DNA of 45,667 nt from a virus: the IMG/VR virus record IMGVR_UViG_3300021139_000030, positions 1 to 45,667 of that record; one strand, 5' to 3'. The notes under the pieces were generated by a model that did no database searches, had not been told where the DNA came from, and was given only the letters and a program-made list of their open reading frames with translations. Shown in pieces: positions 14,102 to 24,200 of this stretch. Every line of letters starts with the position of its first letter. Position 1 is the stretch's first letter. A program made the translations under genes and the position numbers.

Positions 14102-15955
14102 TTAGTTAACGATTGTACTAAATGTCCACTGTCCACCAGATACGATATATTCTCGTATTTCTTGCGTACACACAGGGTATGTAATAGGACTTGTAGTTTG
14201 TACAGTTACTCCAGTTACAACGTTAACAGCATTTTTAACACCATTCTGATCAACTGCGGTTACAGCATAGTTGCTTACTCCATTAGCTGTCCAGCTTGGA
14301 ATCGCATAGTTCATACAGTTTACTCTGCAACGTGATTGTTCTGGAAGATAATAAAAATCTCCTGAATGTCCGATTGGTAACATTTTGTTTAGATATCCAA
14401 TAACAAACAAGTTCACATCACTAATCTGTGTTACATCCAACGAGAACACAAATGAAACTGAATTTTTCAATGCCTGGATGTTGTCTACATAATATTTTGT
14501 TACAAGAGTTGTAGTTGAATCTTGTGGAGTAATCGTACCTCCGTTGACAACTTTCTTGCCGCCAAGGCTAACATTACCCACACCAGTTTTGTTTAACACT
14601 AGATCGCTTGTTCCGTCTACAGTAGATATTGAACTTGTTGAAATAAACACATTACCAACTGTTAAATTACCTAAGTTGCCTATTGCTGTTAAGTTTGGAG
14701 CATTTTGTACATATAAGTTGGCGGCATCAAGTACACGAATATCAGCGCCTTGCGCATTAGTAACAAAGTATCCTTTGTTATTAGCTACTGTAATATTATC
14801 AGTTGAGTTCCAACCTGGTAATGAATTTTTATATGTAAAGTTATGATCAGTAGTACCATGCAGTATTATACCACCGCCGTCAATCGCCGCATCTGGTAAA
14901 CTATTAACAGGGTACGCTAATTCAATTTTGATGTTGTCAACTTCTAAATTCTTAACCTGTACGTTGGTACCTGTACCAGTTACATTAAGATTACCATTGA
15001 TGTTTACTGTACCAACTAGGTTAACTACTGCTGTAGAACTATTAGCAGTTGGCCATATACCTAGTGTTTGGGTATAAGGATTAACCGAAATAGCCTGTTG
15101 CGTTCCGTAAATGCTACTGTTTGTTACAATGTTAAAGTTTTTATCTAACGACTGACTTAAAATATTAGAAGAGCCATCTCCGTATATACCACTATTAACA
15201 TAAATTTCTATATTTTGTAACGCACCAACTGTAATACCGCCATCATTTAGGATAGCCAATGTACCTGTTGTAGATTGACTTGTGTCGTTACGCAAGAATT
15301 TACTTGCTTGTATTCCTGCAACGCTAAGAGCATTAGTAACAGTCGCAATGATTGTTGCTGTAGTTCCCGGATACGCAGAATTGTTCATTGTTAGTCCATG
15401 ACCAACATAGGCTATACCCTGATAAGGAGTTGCAGGAGTAAATGCTATTTCGCTTAATACTGCTAACAATACTCCATTGTTATATAAAGAACTTACAGTA
15501 CGATTAACTGTGTTTGTATCTAATATCTGTTCTACTATCCACCCTGCTTTACCTTGTACTGTTGAGTAAGATGGCCCTGCTACAATATAACCTGTACCAT
15601 CATATACACTTAATTGTTTATTAACCGTATCTAACCATAAGTCACCAGGAACAGGACCAGTAGGTTGTATTGGACTTACAACTGGGCCGCCTACTGGACG
15701 GAATTGATTATTAGTATTGTAATAAAACATTCTGCCTTGCGCAGAATTGTACCATAGCTGACCATATAAAGGACTTCTAGGCTGTGTAGGACTTGCAAAA
15801 TTTTCCAGCAAATATATTAAATTTTCATTAAAATATGTTCCATAGGCAGGCACATTCTTACCTATTAAAGTCAAGCTGGTTGTCAACTGATCAGTTGTTT
15901 GATCAGATAGGTTTAATAATATTTGGCCATTGGTTAGTTTTAATGTATATGACAT
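14102..15955 (-). CDS. Tail fibre protein, paralogue 3 (unrecognised tip)
   Basis: 617 residues beginning MSYTLKLTNGQILLNL, with the shared module (LTLIGKNVPAYGTYFNENL, LLENFASPTQPRSPLYGQLWYNS, then GDLWLDTVNKQLSVYDGTGY). The shaft is Asn/Thr/Val-rich and beta-structured (for example VNLVGTVNINGNLNVTGTG). The last 130 residues or so (from VTKYYVDNIQALKNSVSFVF) contain a cysteine-bearing part (SRCRVNCMNYAIPSWT) and end YIVSGGQWTFSTIVN; I do not recognise this tip. Thirteen bases separate it from paralogue 2 and four from paralogue 4, so all are in one operon. Confidence 0.85.
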   Translation of the reverse strand: MSYTLKLTNGQILLNLSDQTTDQLTTSLTLIGKNVPAYGTYFNENLIYLLENFASPTQPRSPLYGQLWYNSAQGRMFYYNTNNQFRPVGGPVVSPIQPTGPVPGDLWLDTVNKQLSVYDGTGYIVAGPSYSTVQGKAGWIVEQILDTNTVNRTVSSLYNNGVLLAVLSEIAFTPATPYQGIAYVGHGLTMNNSAYPGTTATIIATVTNALSVAGIQASKFLRNDTSQSTTGTLAILNDGGITVGALQNIEIYVNSGIYGDGSSNILSQSLDKNFNIVTNSSIYGTQQAISVNPYTQTLGIWPTANSSTAVVNLVGTVNINGNLNVTGTGTNVQVKNLEVDNIKIELAYPVNSLPDAAIDGGGIILHGTTDHNFTYKNSLPGWNSTDNITVANNKGYFVTNAQGADIRVLDAANLYVQNAPNLTAIGNLGNLTVGNVFISTSSISTVDGTSDLVLNKTGVGNVSLGGKKVVNGGTITPQDSTTTLVTKYYVDNIQALKNSVSFVFSLDVTQISDVNLFVIGYLNKMLPIGHSGDFYYLPEQSRCRVNCMNYAIPSWTANGVSNYAVTAVDQNGVKNAVNVVTGVTVQTTSPITYPVCTQEIREYIVSGGQWTFSTIVN

Positions 15956-15959
15956 GTTC

Positions 15960-17813
15960 TTAAATCTTTATATAGTAGTTTATGTATACAGCACCAGATC
16001 CAAGATGTCCTCTCAAATCAGGAACTGCAAATTGCGATCCTGTGCCGCCGTACTTTTGATGTATTACTGTAAACAGTTTGTTGTAGGGAGTACCTACGCT
16101 ACCATCATATATAGTTCCATCACATAATAACCATCCGGTTGGTGCTGTGTCTTGACCAAATGGCACGATAGCGCCTGTGCTTAGTTTAAATTCATAAAGG
16201 TCTGATAAGAAATCATATCTAGATTCTTTATAAAGTGTACCATTACCTATAGTTCCTGCATCTGGTTGTGCGCTAGGACGATAGATCATTATAAAATCAT
16301 CATTAGCAAATGTAGGATTACCATTAGTTGCTACACCATTATTAATAGTAGGCACATAGGTCTTACCGTAGATTGATTGTGCTGTTAATGTTGTAACAAT
16401 ATTATATGTTGCTGGAGTTCCGTCAAATCTATTATTAGATAAACTTGGGCTTGATCCCATATCTCCACTAATAGTAAACGTGCTTGTTCCAACTAATTTT
16501 GAAGAAGTTGCCGCATTGCCTGATAGATATCCAATAAACGTAGAAGCGTAGACGTTATTCCATCCAAGAGTCTGTGAACCAATATCATATTGATGTGTCT
16601 TACCAGGAACAATAGAGGATACTGTCTCTCCTGAAAGAGGTCCTGTTGATCTTCCTACTGATAGTGGTCCAACTAAAATATGTTCTCCAGTAACTACTAA
16701 AGTACCGTTCACACCTGCACCACCTGCAACATATAAAGGGTTGTTACTAGGAATATTAATATCAGTTGATGTAGATGTTATAATAAGTGTATTTGCAGTA
16801 GCGGTAGTAGAAACATTTAGATTACCTGTTACATCTAATGTGGCCTGAGGAGCAACTGTGTTAATACCAACACGCTGACTATCACCTTTTATAACCACAA
16901 TAGTATTGTTGATATTATTATAGGCTATCTGAAAACTAAAACTTCCTCCGTTAAGAGTGTTTAAGAAAGTTGCATTATATCCTGTACCACCTTGTCTTTG
17001 CAAAACAAACGTAGGATCTTGACCTATCTTGATACCAGAATCGGTTCCTACAGTTAACTGGCCGGCTAACTTTTGATCAATGTCATTACGAACAAAGTTA
17101 TTAGCACTTACTGTTTGTAATGCAGGAACTGTTTGTTGTAAATTACTTGCCTGGAATGATACACCATTAAACTTAGCATAAATGGGGCTTGTTGGTGTTC
17201 CTAAATTCTTTCCTGTTAGGTTAACACCTGCTTGCAATGAACCAAACCCGTCAATAACCTGTACAGGTGTAAAATTTTCTTGTGCAATAATTTCTATAGC
17301 ATTATCATTAACATAGTTAATAACAATATTATGTACAGATCCATCTATAGCTGTAGATGTTGTTGCATAACTTCCTGTTCTGAGTGCGCTTGAATAATTA
17401 GGACCAACTAATGTAAATGAAGATCCGTTAAAAATACTTAATTGATTGTTAGAAGTGTCTACCCAAATATCTCCAGAATAAACAGGTGTGCTTCCTAAAG
17501 GGCTTGTTGGGGTTCTATGAACACCTGCAACTGGTGCATAGTCTGTTCCATCAAATACTTTTAATTTTTTACTGTTAGGATCTGAAGTATCAAACCAAAG
17601 TTGTCCTTCAATATTTTTAGATGGGCGAGAACTATTGGCAAAATTTTCTAATAGGTGTACTAGATCTGCGCCAATTGCTTGACCATATCCTGGATAATTT
17701 CTACCAACCAGCGTTAGAGGAGTATCAAAAGTGTTGACTGTGTTGTCTTCAACAGTGATATAAAAGTTTCTAGACGCTTTTGATAGGTCAGTAAAATTAA
17801 TTATGTAAGACAT
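15960..17813 (-). CDS. Tail fibre protein, paralogue 4 (short collar tip)
   Basis: 617 residues. The N-terminus is the most divergent copy of the shared module: TLVGRNYPGYGQAIGADLVHLLENFAN, IEGQLWFDTS, then GDIWVDTSNNQLSIFNGSSF. The shaft is beta-rich (AQATLDVTGNLNVSTTATA; PLYVAGGAGVNGTLVVTGEH). Residues about 546-617 are a collar-type tip (VPFGQDTAPTGWLLCDGTIYDG, FAVPDLRGHLGSGAVYINYYIKI) that ends soon after the DLRG motif, where collar proteins usually continue with a histidine-rich loop. So the tip is a shortened collar, either natural or a truncation. AGGA lies about seven bases before the ATG. Confidence 0.87.
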   Translation of the reverse strand: MSYIINFTDLSKASRNFYITVEDNTVNTFDTPLTLVGRNYPGYGQAIGADLVHLLENFANSSRPSKNIEGQLWFDTSDPNSKKLKVFDGTDYAPVAGVHRTPTSPLGSTPVYSGDIWVDTSNNQLSIFNGSSFTLVGPNYSSALRTGSYATTSTAIDGSVHNIVINYVNDNAIEIIAQENFTPVQVIDGFGSLQAGVNLTGKNLGTPTSPIYAKFNGVSFQASNLQQTVPALQTVSANNFVRNDIDQKLAGQLTVGTDSGIKIGQDPTFVLQRQGGTGYNATFLNTLNGGSFSFQIAYNNINNTIVVIKGDSQRVGINTVAPQATLDVTGNLNVSTTATANTLIITSTSTDINIPSNNPLYVAGGAGVNGTLVVTGEHILVGPLSVGRSTGPLSGETVSSIVPGKTHQYDIGSQTLGWNNVYASTFIGYLSGNAATSSKLVGTSTFTISGDMGSSPSLSNNRFDGTPATYNIVTTLTAQSIYGKTYVPTINNGVATNGNPTFANDDFIMIYRPSAQPDAGTIGNGTLYKESRYDFLSDLYEFKLSTGAIVPFGQDTAPTGWLLCDGTIYDGSVGTPYNKLFTVIHQKYGGTGSQFAVPDLRGHLGSGAVYINYYIKI

Positions 17814-17817
17814 CTAA

Positions 17818-18486
17818 TTATCCTGTGATTGTTGTTAAACTTTGAATTCTAATCGTATAATCTATTTGCAACATTCTATTCAGACTTTTTTGTACAGGAT
17901 GGAATATAACATGAGTTAACAAGTTGCCAGTACCGGCACCGTTAGAATTATAAGCTCTTAGGCCTAATTCATCAAAAACATAATTTCCTGAATAATTAGT
18001 AGCGTTATCAAAAGCTGATTGATTTGCCGGTTCGCCAAAGTCTAACAAACAACTGATCATAATATCAGTGTATGGAAGACCAGTTGTATGACGAATATTC
18101 ATAAAATTTCTTGACGGATCTAAGTTGTTGACGCTGTTAGAATCAATAACTTTAATATAGGTTTGATTATACAGGTTAGCATTAATACCAACAGAGTTAG
18201 GTGTTAGATATGTAATGATTCCTGTAGGATCAACCCGGCTACCGCCATTGCCGAAGCACATTTCTGCGATCCAGCCCTGTCCGTAATTAGAAGCACTCTG
18301 TGCCAAAGCCACGCTAAAGTTTTCATAGTGAATAGCGTTTGGCTTATCAACGATTACTTCTTTAGTTTCTGGGTCAAATATCTTAATATGACCGCGGATT
18401 GATAGGTTTCCCTGTTCATCTGGCGTGGCTTCTTTGGGTGTTTGTGCTTGATTTTCAGTCATTTTGTTGTCTTTTGATTGATCCAT
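17818..18486 (-). CDS. Putative virion protein ahead of the fibre cluster
   Basis: 222 residues from ATG 18486 (MDQSKDNKMTENQ). The frame is open further back to 18582, but that part overlaps the end of the preceding gene. ATG 18462 (MTENQ) is another possible start; neither has a clear ribosome site. After a charged, probably disordered N-terminus comes a folded part, GNLSIRGHIKIFDPETKEVIVDKPNAIHYENFSVALAQ. This is followed by GWIAEMCFGNGGSRV and YVFDELGLRAYN, ending in a beta-rich LQIDYTIRIQSLTTITG. Position between the collagen-like fibre and the fibre paralogues suggests a structural or connector role. I cannot name a family. Confidence 0.7.
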   Translation of the reverse strand: MDQSKDNKMTENQAQTPKEATPDEQGNLSIRGHIKIFDPETKEVIVDKPNAIHYENFSVALAQSASNYGQGWIAEMCFGNGGSRVDPTGIITYLTPNSVGINANLYNQTYIKVIDSNSVNNLDPSRNFMNIRHTTGLPYTDIMISCLLDFGEPANQSAFDNATNYSGNYVFDELGLRAYNSNGAGTGNLLTHVIFHPVQKSLNRMLQIDYTIRIQSLTTITG

Positions 18487-18491
18487 AATGT

Positions 18492-18500
18492 TATTTATTC
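18492..18500 (-). promoter_or_regulatory. Late-promoter-like box (GAATAAATA) ahead of 18486
   Basis: On the minus strand GAATAAATAA ends five bases before ATG 18486, inside the gap between two virion genes. It differs from the T4 late core TATAAATA at the first two positions. If used, transcription would begin at or very near the ATG, giving a leaderless message or favouring the start at 18462. Weak evidence. Confidence 0.28.
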
Positions 18501-18509
18501 GTCTAGTCT

Positions 18510-21236
18510 TTACCACTGATTGCTGGTCCAAGACACACGTCTCCATATATTTGCAGTTCCGTCTGTATAACTTGTTACACAATAGTATAAATGTCCTGTA
18601 TCAAACGCCAACATTCCTGCGGTGTCCCCAGGATTTCCTTTTGAAGTAGACGGTGCTGATTTGCTTACTACTACTGTGTTGCTGTACAAGTTTCCTTGTG
18701 TTACAATATCTCCAACAGAGTTAATAGTCGCAAAAGGGTTAGATTGAGAACCTTTATTGATAGAAATCAATCCAGTTCCGTCAACTGTTAACCCATCTCC
18801 AACAATAACAGTACCAGCAGTAGATGTTGTTGCGGCTAATACTGGTTGTGCTGATTGTTGTGTTAGGGTAACGGTGCCCGGTGTGCCTGAAAAGTTTAAA
18901 ATTTCATTTAGAGCCGCAGATGAACTTTGGCTCATGTTAACTCTGTACAATCTCAATCCGTTACGTTTGTTGAACACAGGAACAACACTAACAACTGTTC
19001 CAGGAGTTGATCCAGGATTAGTTAAACTTGTAACACTTTGTCCTGCTTGGATAGGAATAGTTGCTCCATCACCTTGACCGTTTCCAAATGTACCAGAAGC
19101 ATAAACGTACAGTACTGTGCCCGGTGTACGAGCTACAGGTAATGGATATAAGTTAGTAGTAACTTGCCATACGTTATTATCAGCATTTCCTACGGTGTTA
19201 GCATCACTGCTTAAAGCAGATTCAATAATTCCGGTAGTTGCCGCAGTATATTGTTGACCAAAATTGTTAACAACTATATTAGCAACAGATGTTGCTGTTA
19301 AGATAGCTCTTGTATTATTTGATAAAGTAGTATTCGGAACACCGTTTACTACAACTTGTATGGCTGGTACAGATGTATATCCTGAACCTGCCGAAGTTAT
19401 AGTTGCACCAACTAGACCTTGTCTTACTTTAACCTTGTTGATATTGGTACCACCTATGTCAGTAGACAAATAATAGAAACCAGCTTGTCCTGTTGCAGGT
19501 GAACAGCTTATTGATAGATAACTGGATGCTGTAGTTCCCTGAGGAATTCTAGTAGAATCTAATCTATCTGCTAGATAAGCCGCATACTGCCCACTGCTTG
19601 CTACCAGCTGTCCAATTTCTACACCTGTACAAATAATTGGATAGGTACCATCTGCAATAGTTGCCTGAGGTACATCAAATACATAAACGTTAGCAGGTAT
19701 AGTTGCTCTTGCTAAACTAAGATCAAAACTAATAGTCTTTGAAGGTAAGTCAACTGAAACAATCTTTAATGTTTTCAATGTGTTACTTGATGGATCTAAG
19801 AATTTGGGCAAGCCGTTTCTAAGATCTGCTAGAGTTTGATAAGGAATGAAAGCATTCAGTGCCGCCGCTTGTGCCGCATCAGAAATTTGTAGTGTAGCAC
19901 CCGCACCTAATGTAACAGGAGCATTAACAACTAACGATGCTGTAGGTGTTGTTACATAACCTAATGTTAAATCGTCTAGATACAAATCAAGTAATGCTGT
20001 AGCGGTAGCTGTTGAACCTGAAGCAGGTGATGCAATATTAACTGCAACTGTAGCTGTCGTGATATCAAAATCAGCAACGCTAGGAGTAATGTTGACTTCG
20101 ATTCTGTCAACACCGGTTGGGTTTAAGATTGCAGTCGCTGTAAATCCAGACCCTGTAACATCAATAGCTTTTACTTTTGGAACATTGGTATATGTTCCGC
20201 CGGCTGTCACAGATGCTGATACAATAGATTTTCCTGTATCAAATCCGCCCGAAGAAGTTAATCTTCCGTTAGTATTTGTTACTGATAGACCTGAAAGATT
20301 AATATTTCTTGTGTAGGTTGTAGCTATACGTTTAGCTGAGGAACCTAAATTTCTTGCATTGTCAGAATCAGGTACAATGTCTTCAGTTACTGCTTGAAGA
20401 TAGGTATTAATGTTAGTTGTAAAAATCTGTTGTTGATTTGAAATAACAATTTGACCTAACATACCTGCATGGTATGTACACTGGTAATAGTAAACATACT
20501 GAATAGGATTTTGAGGAACCTTCCAGAACAAGGTACCGTCATAACGTCCAACGTTTGCTAGAGCACCGCTGTAAATTACAGTACCATCATCACCAACGAA
20601 CCACCATTCTCCTTCAACTACGTTAGCACCACCGGGTGCTGTTCTTACTTGCCAAGGATGGCCATCATGAGGATTGGTGTGTATGTTCCAGCTATAGGTA
20701 GCACCTGGTTGTAAAGTAATTGTAGGATTAGATCCGCTATAACCTTCAAATGAATATCCTGAGCTGGCTACGTTTCCTACTGTAAATTCTTCTGCAACAC
20801 TCTTATACAATCTAGGTGCAACGATCATTGTTCCTTGACCGTCAACTAATGACAAATTTAATCCAGGTACAATAGTACCAGCAGAAGATGCAGTGGCGGT
20901 GTTAATGGTAACAATAGGAACACTAACAGTACCATCGCTGGTAATATTAATACCAGATCCAATCTTAACACCTCCCAAACGAAGCGTTGTAGCTGTGTTA
21001 AAGGCCGCCAACGGTCCTACTGGTCCTTGAGGGCCTACTGGTCCTGTATCTCCCTTAGGTCCCGTAGCTCCTGTAGCTCCCGGAGCACCAGGTGCACCTG
21101 TTTCTCCTTTATCTCCCTTTAAGGTAGCCTGGAGTGTTGAGTAGGTAAGTTTTTTAGTTACTCCGTTGTCAACAACAACAAAAACGCTTTGTGCGCCCAT
21201 TGTTGAAACTACAGGTAAATCCGTGATTTTTGTCAT
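18510..21236 (-). CDS. Collagen-like fibre protein with a cupredoxin-like domain
   Basis: 908 residues. The first 40 (MTKITDLPVVSTMGAQSVFVVV...) look like a virion attachment leader. Residues 41-76 are 12 uninterrupted Gly-X-Y triplets. Residues about 150-266 look like a cupredoxin: a beta sandwich with GHPWQVRTAP (His193) and, at the end, YYYQCTYHAGMLGQIVI, giving Cys253, His256 and Met259. This is the classic His-Cys-His-Met copper set, though spaced C-x2-H-x2-M. The remaining 600 residues are beta-rich, with two GxGYTxVP repeats. The C-terminus has the DTGHLYYCVTSYTDGTANIWRR ending seen on other phage fibres. AAGGA lies ahead of the ATG. It follows the giant protein gene by two bases, so they are co-transcribed. 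Confidence 0.85.
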   Translation of the reverse strand: MTKITDLPVVSTMGAQSVFVVVDNGVTKKLTYSTLQATLKGDKGETGAPGAPGATGATGPKGDTGPVGPQGPVGPLAAFNTATTLRLGGVKIGSGINITSDGTVSVPIVTINTATASSAGTIVPGLNLSLVDGQGTMIVAPRLYKSVAEEFTVGNVASSGYSFEGYSGSNPTITLQPGATYSWNIHTNPHDGHPWQVRTAPGGANVVEGEWWFVGDDGTVIYSGALANVGRYDGTLFWKVPQNPIQYVYYYQCTYHAGMLGQIVISNQQQIFTTNINTYLQAVTEDIVPDSDNARNLGSSAKRIATTYTRNINLSGLSVTNTNGRLTSSGGFDTGKSIVSASVTAGGTYTNVPKVKAIDVTGSGFTATAILNPTGVDRIEVNITPSVADFDITTATVAVNIASPASGSTATATALLDLYLDDLTLGYVTTPTASLVVNAPVTLGAGATLQISDAAQAAALNAFIPYQTLADLRNGLPKFLDPSSNTLKTLKIVSVDLPSKTISFDLSLARATIPANVYVFDVPQATIADGTYPIICTGVEIGQLVASSGQYAAYLADRLDSTRIPQGTTASSYLSISCSPATGQAGFYYLSTDIGGTNINKVKVRQGLVGATITSAGSGYTSVPAIQVVVNGVPNTTLSNNTRAILTATSVANIVVNNFGQQYTAATTGIIESALSSDANTVGNADNNVWQVTTNLYPLPVARTPGTVLYVYASGTFGNGQGDGATIPIQAGQSVTSLTNPGSTPGTVVSVVPVFNKRNGLRLYRVNMSQSSSAALNEILNFSGTPGTVTLTQQSAQPVLAATTSTAGTVIVGDGLTVDGTGLISINKGSQSNPFATINSVGDIVTQGNLYSNTVVVSKSAPSTSKGNPGDTAGMLAFDTGHLYYCVTSYTDGTANIWRRVSWTSNQW
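20439..20789 (-). other. Cupredoxin-like domain in the collagen-like fibre protein
   Basis: Codes for residues about 150-266 of the 908-residue protein. Visible signs are the His193-Pro-Trp motif, the aromatic beta-strands between, and the loop Cys253-Thr-Tyr-His256-Ala-Gly-Met259 just before the last strand. In plastocyanin and azurin these four ligand types hold one copper ion. Whether metal is bound here is inference; the domain could also be a structural knob. Confidence 0.7.
21009..21116 (-). repeat. Collagen-like Gly-X-Y tract, 12 triplets
   Basis: Encodes residues 41-76 of the 908-residue protein: GDK GET GAP GAP GAT GAT, then GPK GDT GPV GPQ GPV GPL. Collagen-like tracts in phage fibres form short triple helices and enforce trimers. 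The tract is short and unbroken. Confidence 0.92.
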
Positions 21237-21238
21237 AA

Positions 21239-24200
21239 TTAAATTCCTTCAAGTGGTACTTGACTTTCATCTGTTAGTACTGCACCAGTCTCCAATATGA
21301 TTATTGGATCGCCTGGGTAATATTCATCTGTTGGCAACACGCCTGGACGTTCATTGATGAAGCTGATCGCCGGAGTATTCTCAAAGATCTGTCCTTTTCT
21401 TTGTGATACAGAAACATGATAACCGCCAGGTAATCCCCCAGCTGTCCAAAGAAGCACTGGTGTACTTGTATTATTAATTATCTGTTTTGTAATAGTATAG
21501 TAAGAAGTTACGGTAGTAAGATTGCTAACTCCTAACGAATTTTCCTGCCCCGAATCGTAGGCAATGTCTAGATCAGTTGAGTATATAGTAGCTGTTGTTG
21601 GTTTCAACTGTAGCTGTCCATTTATACGCACTTCAACCTGATCATAGTACTCTGCACTATCTACTAAGGTAATACCACTTAGTGTAAACACAGTCTGTAA
21701 AGCGGTAGTAACAGTATTGTAAATTATCGTACTTTCCTTAACAGGAATATTTTGTGACGGACCCTGATCAATTACCGCAGTTCCTGTTGGGAGACCGTCT
21801 AAAATACCTGTGCCTAATGTACCTCTACGTAGCTGTCCTAAGGTATTTAGGCTAGGGTTTAGCAAGAAGAATTCAATACGCTCACCTGCTATGTAAACAA
21901 TACCAGGAAGATTTCTTTGTATGTTTGGAGGTGTAAGAACAGTAACATCGTTAACATATATAACTGTATCTGTAGCCAACAAAGGTTGAGCTAGATGTGT
22001 GATGTTATTCTGAGAAATAGTCTTATAAGTTGTTCTTCCTACTAAGTCTGTGAACATTCTATAAGATGTTATTCCGCCATATGAGCTGTCGTTAAGACTC
22101 ATAATAACAACCTTGTCTGTGGAAGTATTAAAGATTCCAGTTCGTAGTCTTACAGTAACTTTATCTTCTTCAACGCTGTAATCAATATCACTTTGTAAAG
22201 GTTGACCATTATACTCTACCCATATGTAGTTTGTATCTCCTACAGGGCGACTCATTACATATCTTCCGTATTGATTAGCTGGATATCTTTCCTTGCGGAA
22301 CATTCCTTCTTGTGCTGTTTGATCTCTAGGAACATCTGCATTAGGATTAATAAATGCTCCGCTGTCATTACTAAATGTTAGAACATTTAATGTATCAGTG
22401 TCCTGTCTGTTAGGAATATTTTGTATTACTAAAAATTGATTAACATCGTCCCAATAGTATTGATTTCCTACAAGACTCATTATGGCCAATACATCACCAT
22501 TGTTTGTAGTTCCTAGAGGAAATACAATTTTTACAGGAGGTGGAGTAAAGCTAAATTCAGATCCAGGTGTTAATGGCAATCCATTTCTGTAAACTTTAAC
22601 GGTAGTAAGATCGATCTGTCCAGGTAACAACGGATCATTCAAATCAACTGTAAACTCTGCTTGATCGTTTTCAACAACATAGTAGCTTACCTGTGGAGGT
22701 ATTAAACGTTTCTTGTTATACTCAACAATCATTTGAGGCTCATGTGGCAATGCTGTGCTAGGTGGTTGATCTAATATGAATCTAGTATTTGAATGGTTTA
22801 CGTTTGTAAAGACCTGTTCGTGTACTTGACTATATCCCTTAGCAGGCTGATTAAACAACCACACTTGTATCTGTTTAGATCCTACTGCATTATGATAAAC
22901 TGTGATCGCGCCTTTTGGATTTGATCTACTTTGGTATCCGGGAGCGGCACTAATAGTAAATGCCTTAGTCTCCTGTCCGTTAATTGTAACATACGCATCT
23001 TTAATATCTGATAACGCGGCACCACTAATAATCGTAGTAGCTGTAGTACCGCTATCTGTAACGACTCGACTGTCAACTAATCCGGTTCCGCCCACGCTTA
23101 AGCCGCTTACACTTAACCAACCTGTCCAAGTATTTGATGTCAACTGGATGGTGTTTGCAATAGTGTTTACTGAGTAATCAACTGCATATCTTAATGGGGT
23201 ATCAGCAACATTGACCAACACTGAAGCTGTGCTTGCTGGCTTGCCGCCAATATCAAAAGTTGTTGTTATTTGATCTAAGAAATATTTCTTGTTAACAATC
23301 AATGGACTTGCTGTACCTTTACTTTCAAATACGGTAACAGCAAAACTTTCTTGTATCTGTCCTGGTAACATTTCTTCAGGAGCATGGCTATAGTTTTGAT
23401 CTAAGAAGCCACTACCATCAAGTAAAATATCAGAAGGTTTAATACCTAATGTAATTTCTGAAAGATCACCACCGCTGATCACAACGTCCAATGCATCTGG
23501 GTCTCCGGGTAGGATGGTTCCATCGCTTGTCTGATCTCTAAATGTTACTAACTGTCCTGTTAACGTAGGATCAAACAATGTAGCAGGAATATAAATTGTA
23601 GCAGTAGTTCCAGTACCAACAATAGTAGGCACCACTGTAGGATCTATACGAGTTGCATTTCCGCCCGCAATAGCGGCTGTTGTTGTTGAAATATAAACAT
23701 TAATCGTCGCTCCATTTGGTACTACGAAAGGAGTAGACACGGGAACGAAATTTGCTACAATTTCATTTATGGTATTATTCAAAGAAGCAATTAAAGCGTT
23801 ATAAGAATTAACCTCTACTTCTGCCTCGCCTATTTGTCCTAGGACATATTGATATTCTGGATTATTAGTATACTGTATGCCTGCGCCCGGAACTAATATC
23901 AAGGATGGTGTATTTGCTAGGAGGGCTTGCAACTGTGCTAGACGTGTTTGCCAGAATGTTAATTGTGTTTCAGCATCTGTTTTCTGTGTTTCAGCACTAT
24001 TATATTCATCTGGCATTGATAACTGAGGATCTTTTACAACTCCGTAGTTAGTTTCCGAACTGTAACTATCCCATGCACTTGTATAATAAGGTAGGACATC
24101 CCAACCAGATGCATAGTTAAATGGCAGGGTATCAACTTTAACTCCGCCAAAGCTCAATCCTTTCATTAGTTGTTCAGGATCAACCCCAGGCATTCCTGGT

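Noticed and set aside
10050-18486. Diversity-generating retroelement acting on the fibre tips
   Set aside because: No reverse transcriptase and no template/variable repeat pair is visible in the window; fibre similarity is explained by paralogy.
18487-18582. N-terminal extension of the 222-residue virion protein to 18582
   Set aside because: It overlaps the last 73 bases of the collagen-like fibre gene, and the Cys/Arg-rich sequence (MCNKLYRRNCKYMETC) looks unlike the rest of the protein.
21009-21116. Regular short repeats as a possible CRISPR or tandem DNA repeat
   Set aside because: They are Gly-X-Y codon triplets of a collagen-like tract inside a gene; no spaced identical repeats occur anywhere in the window.
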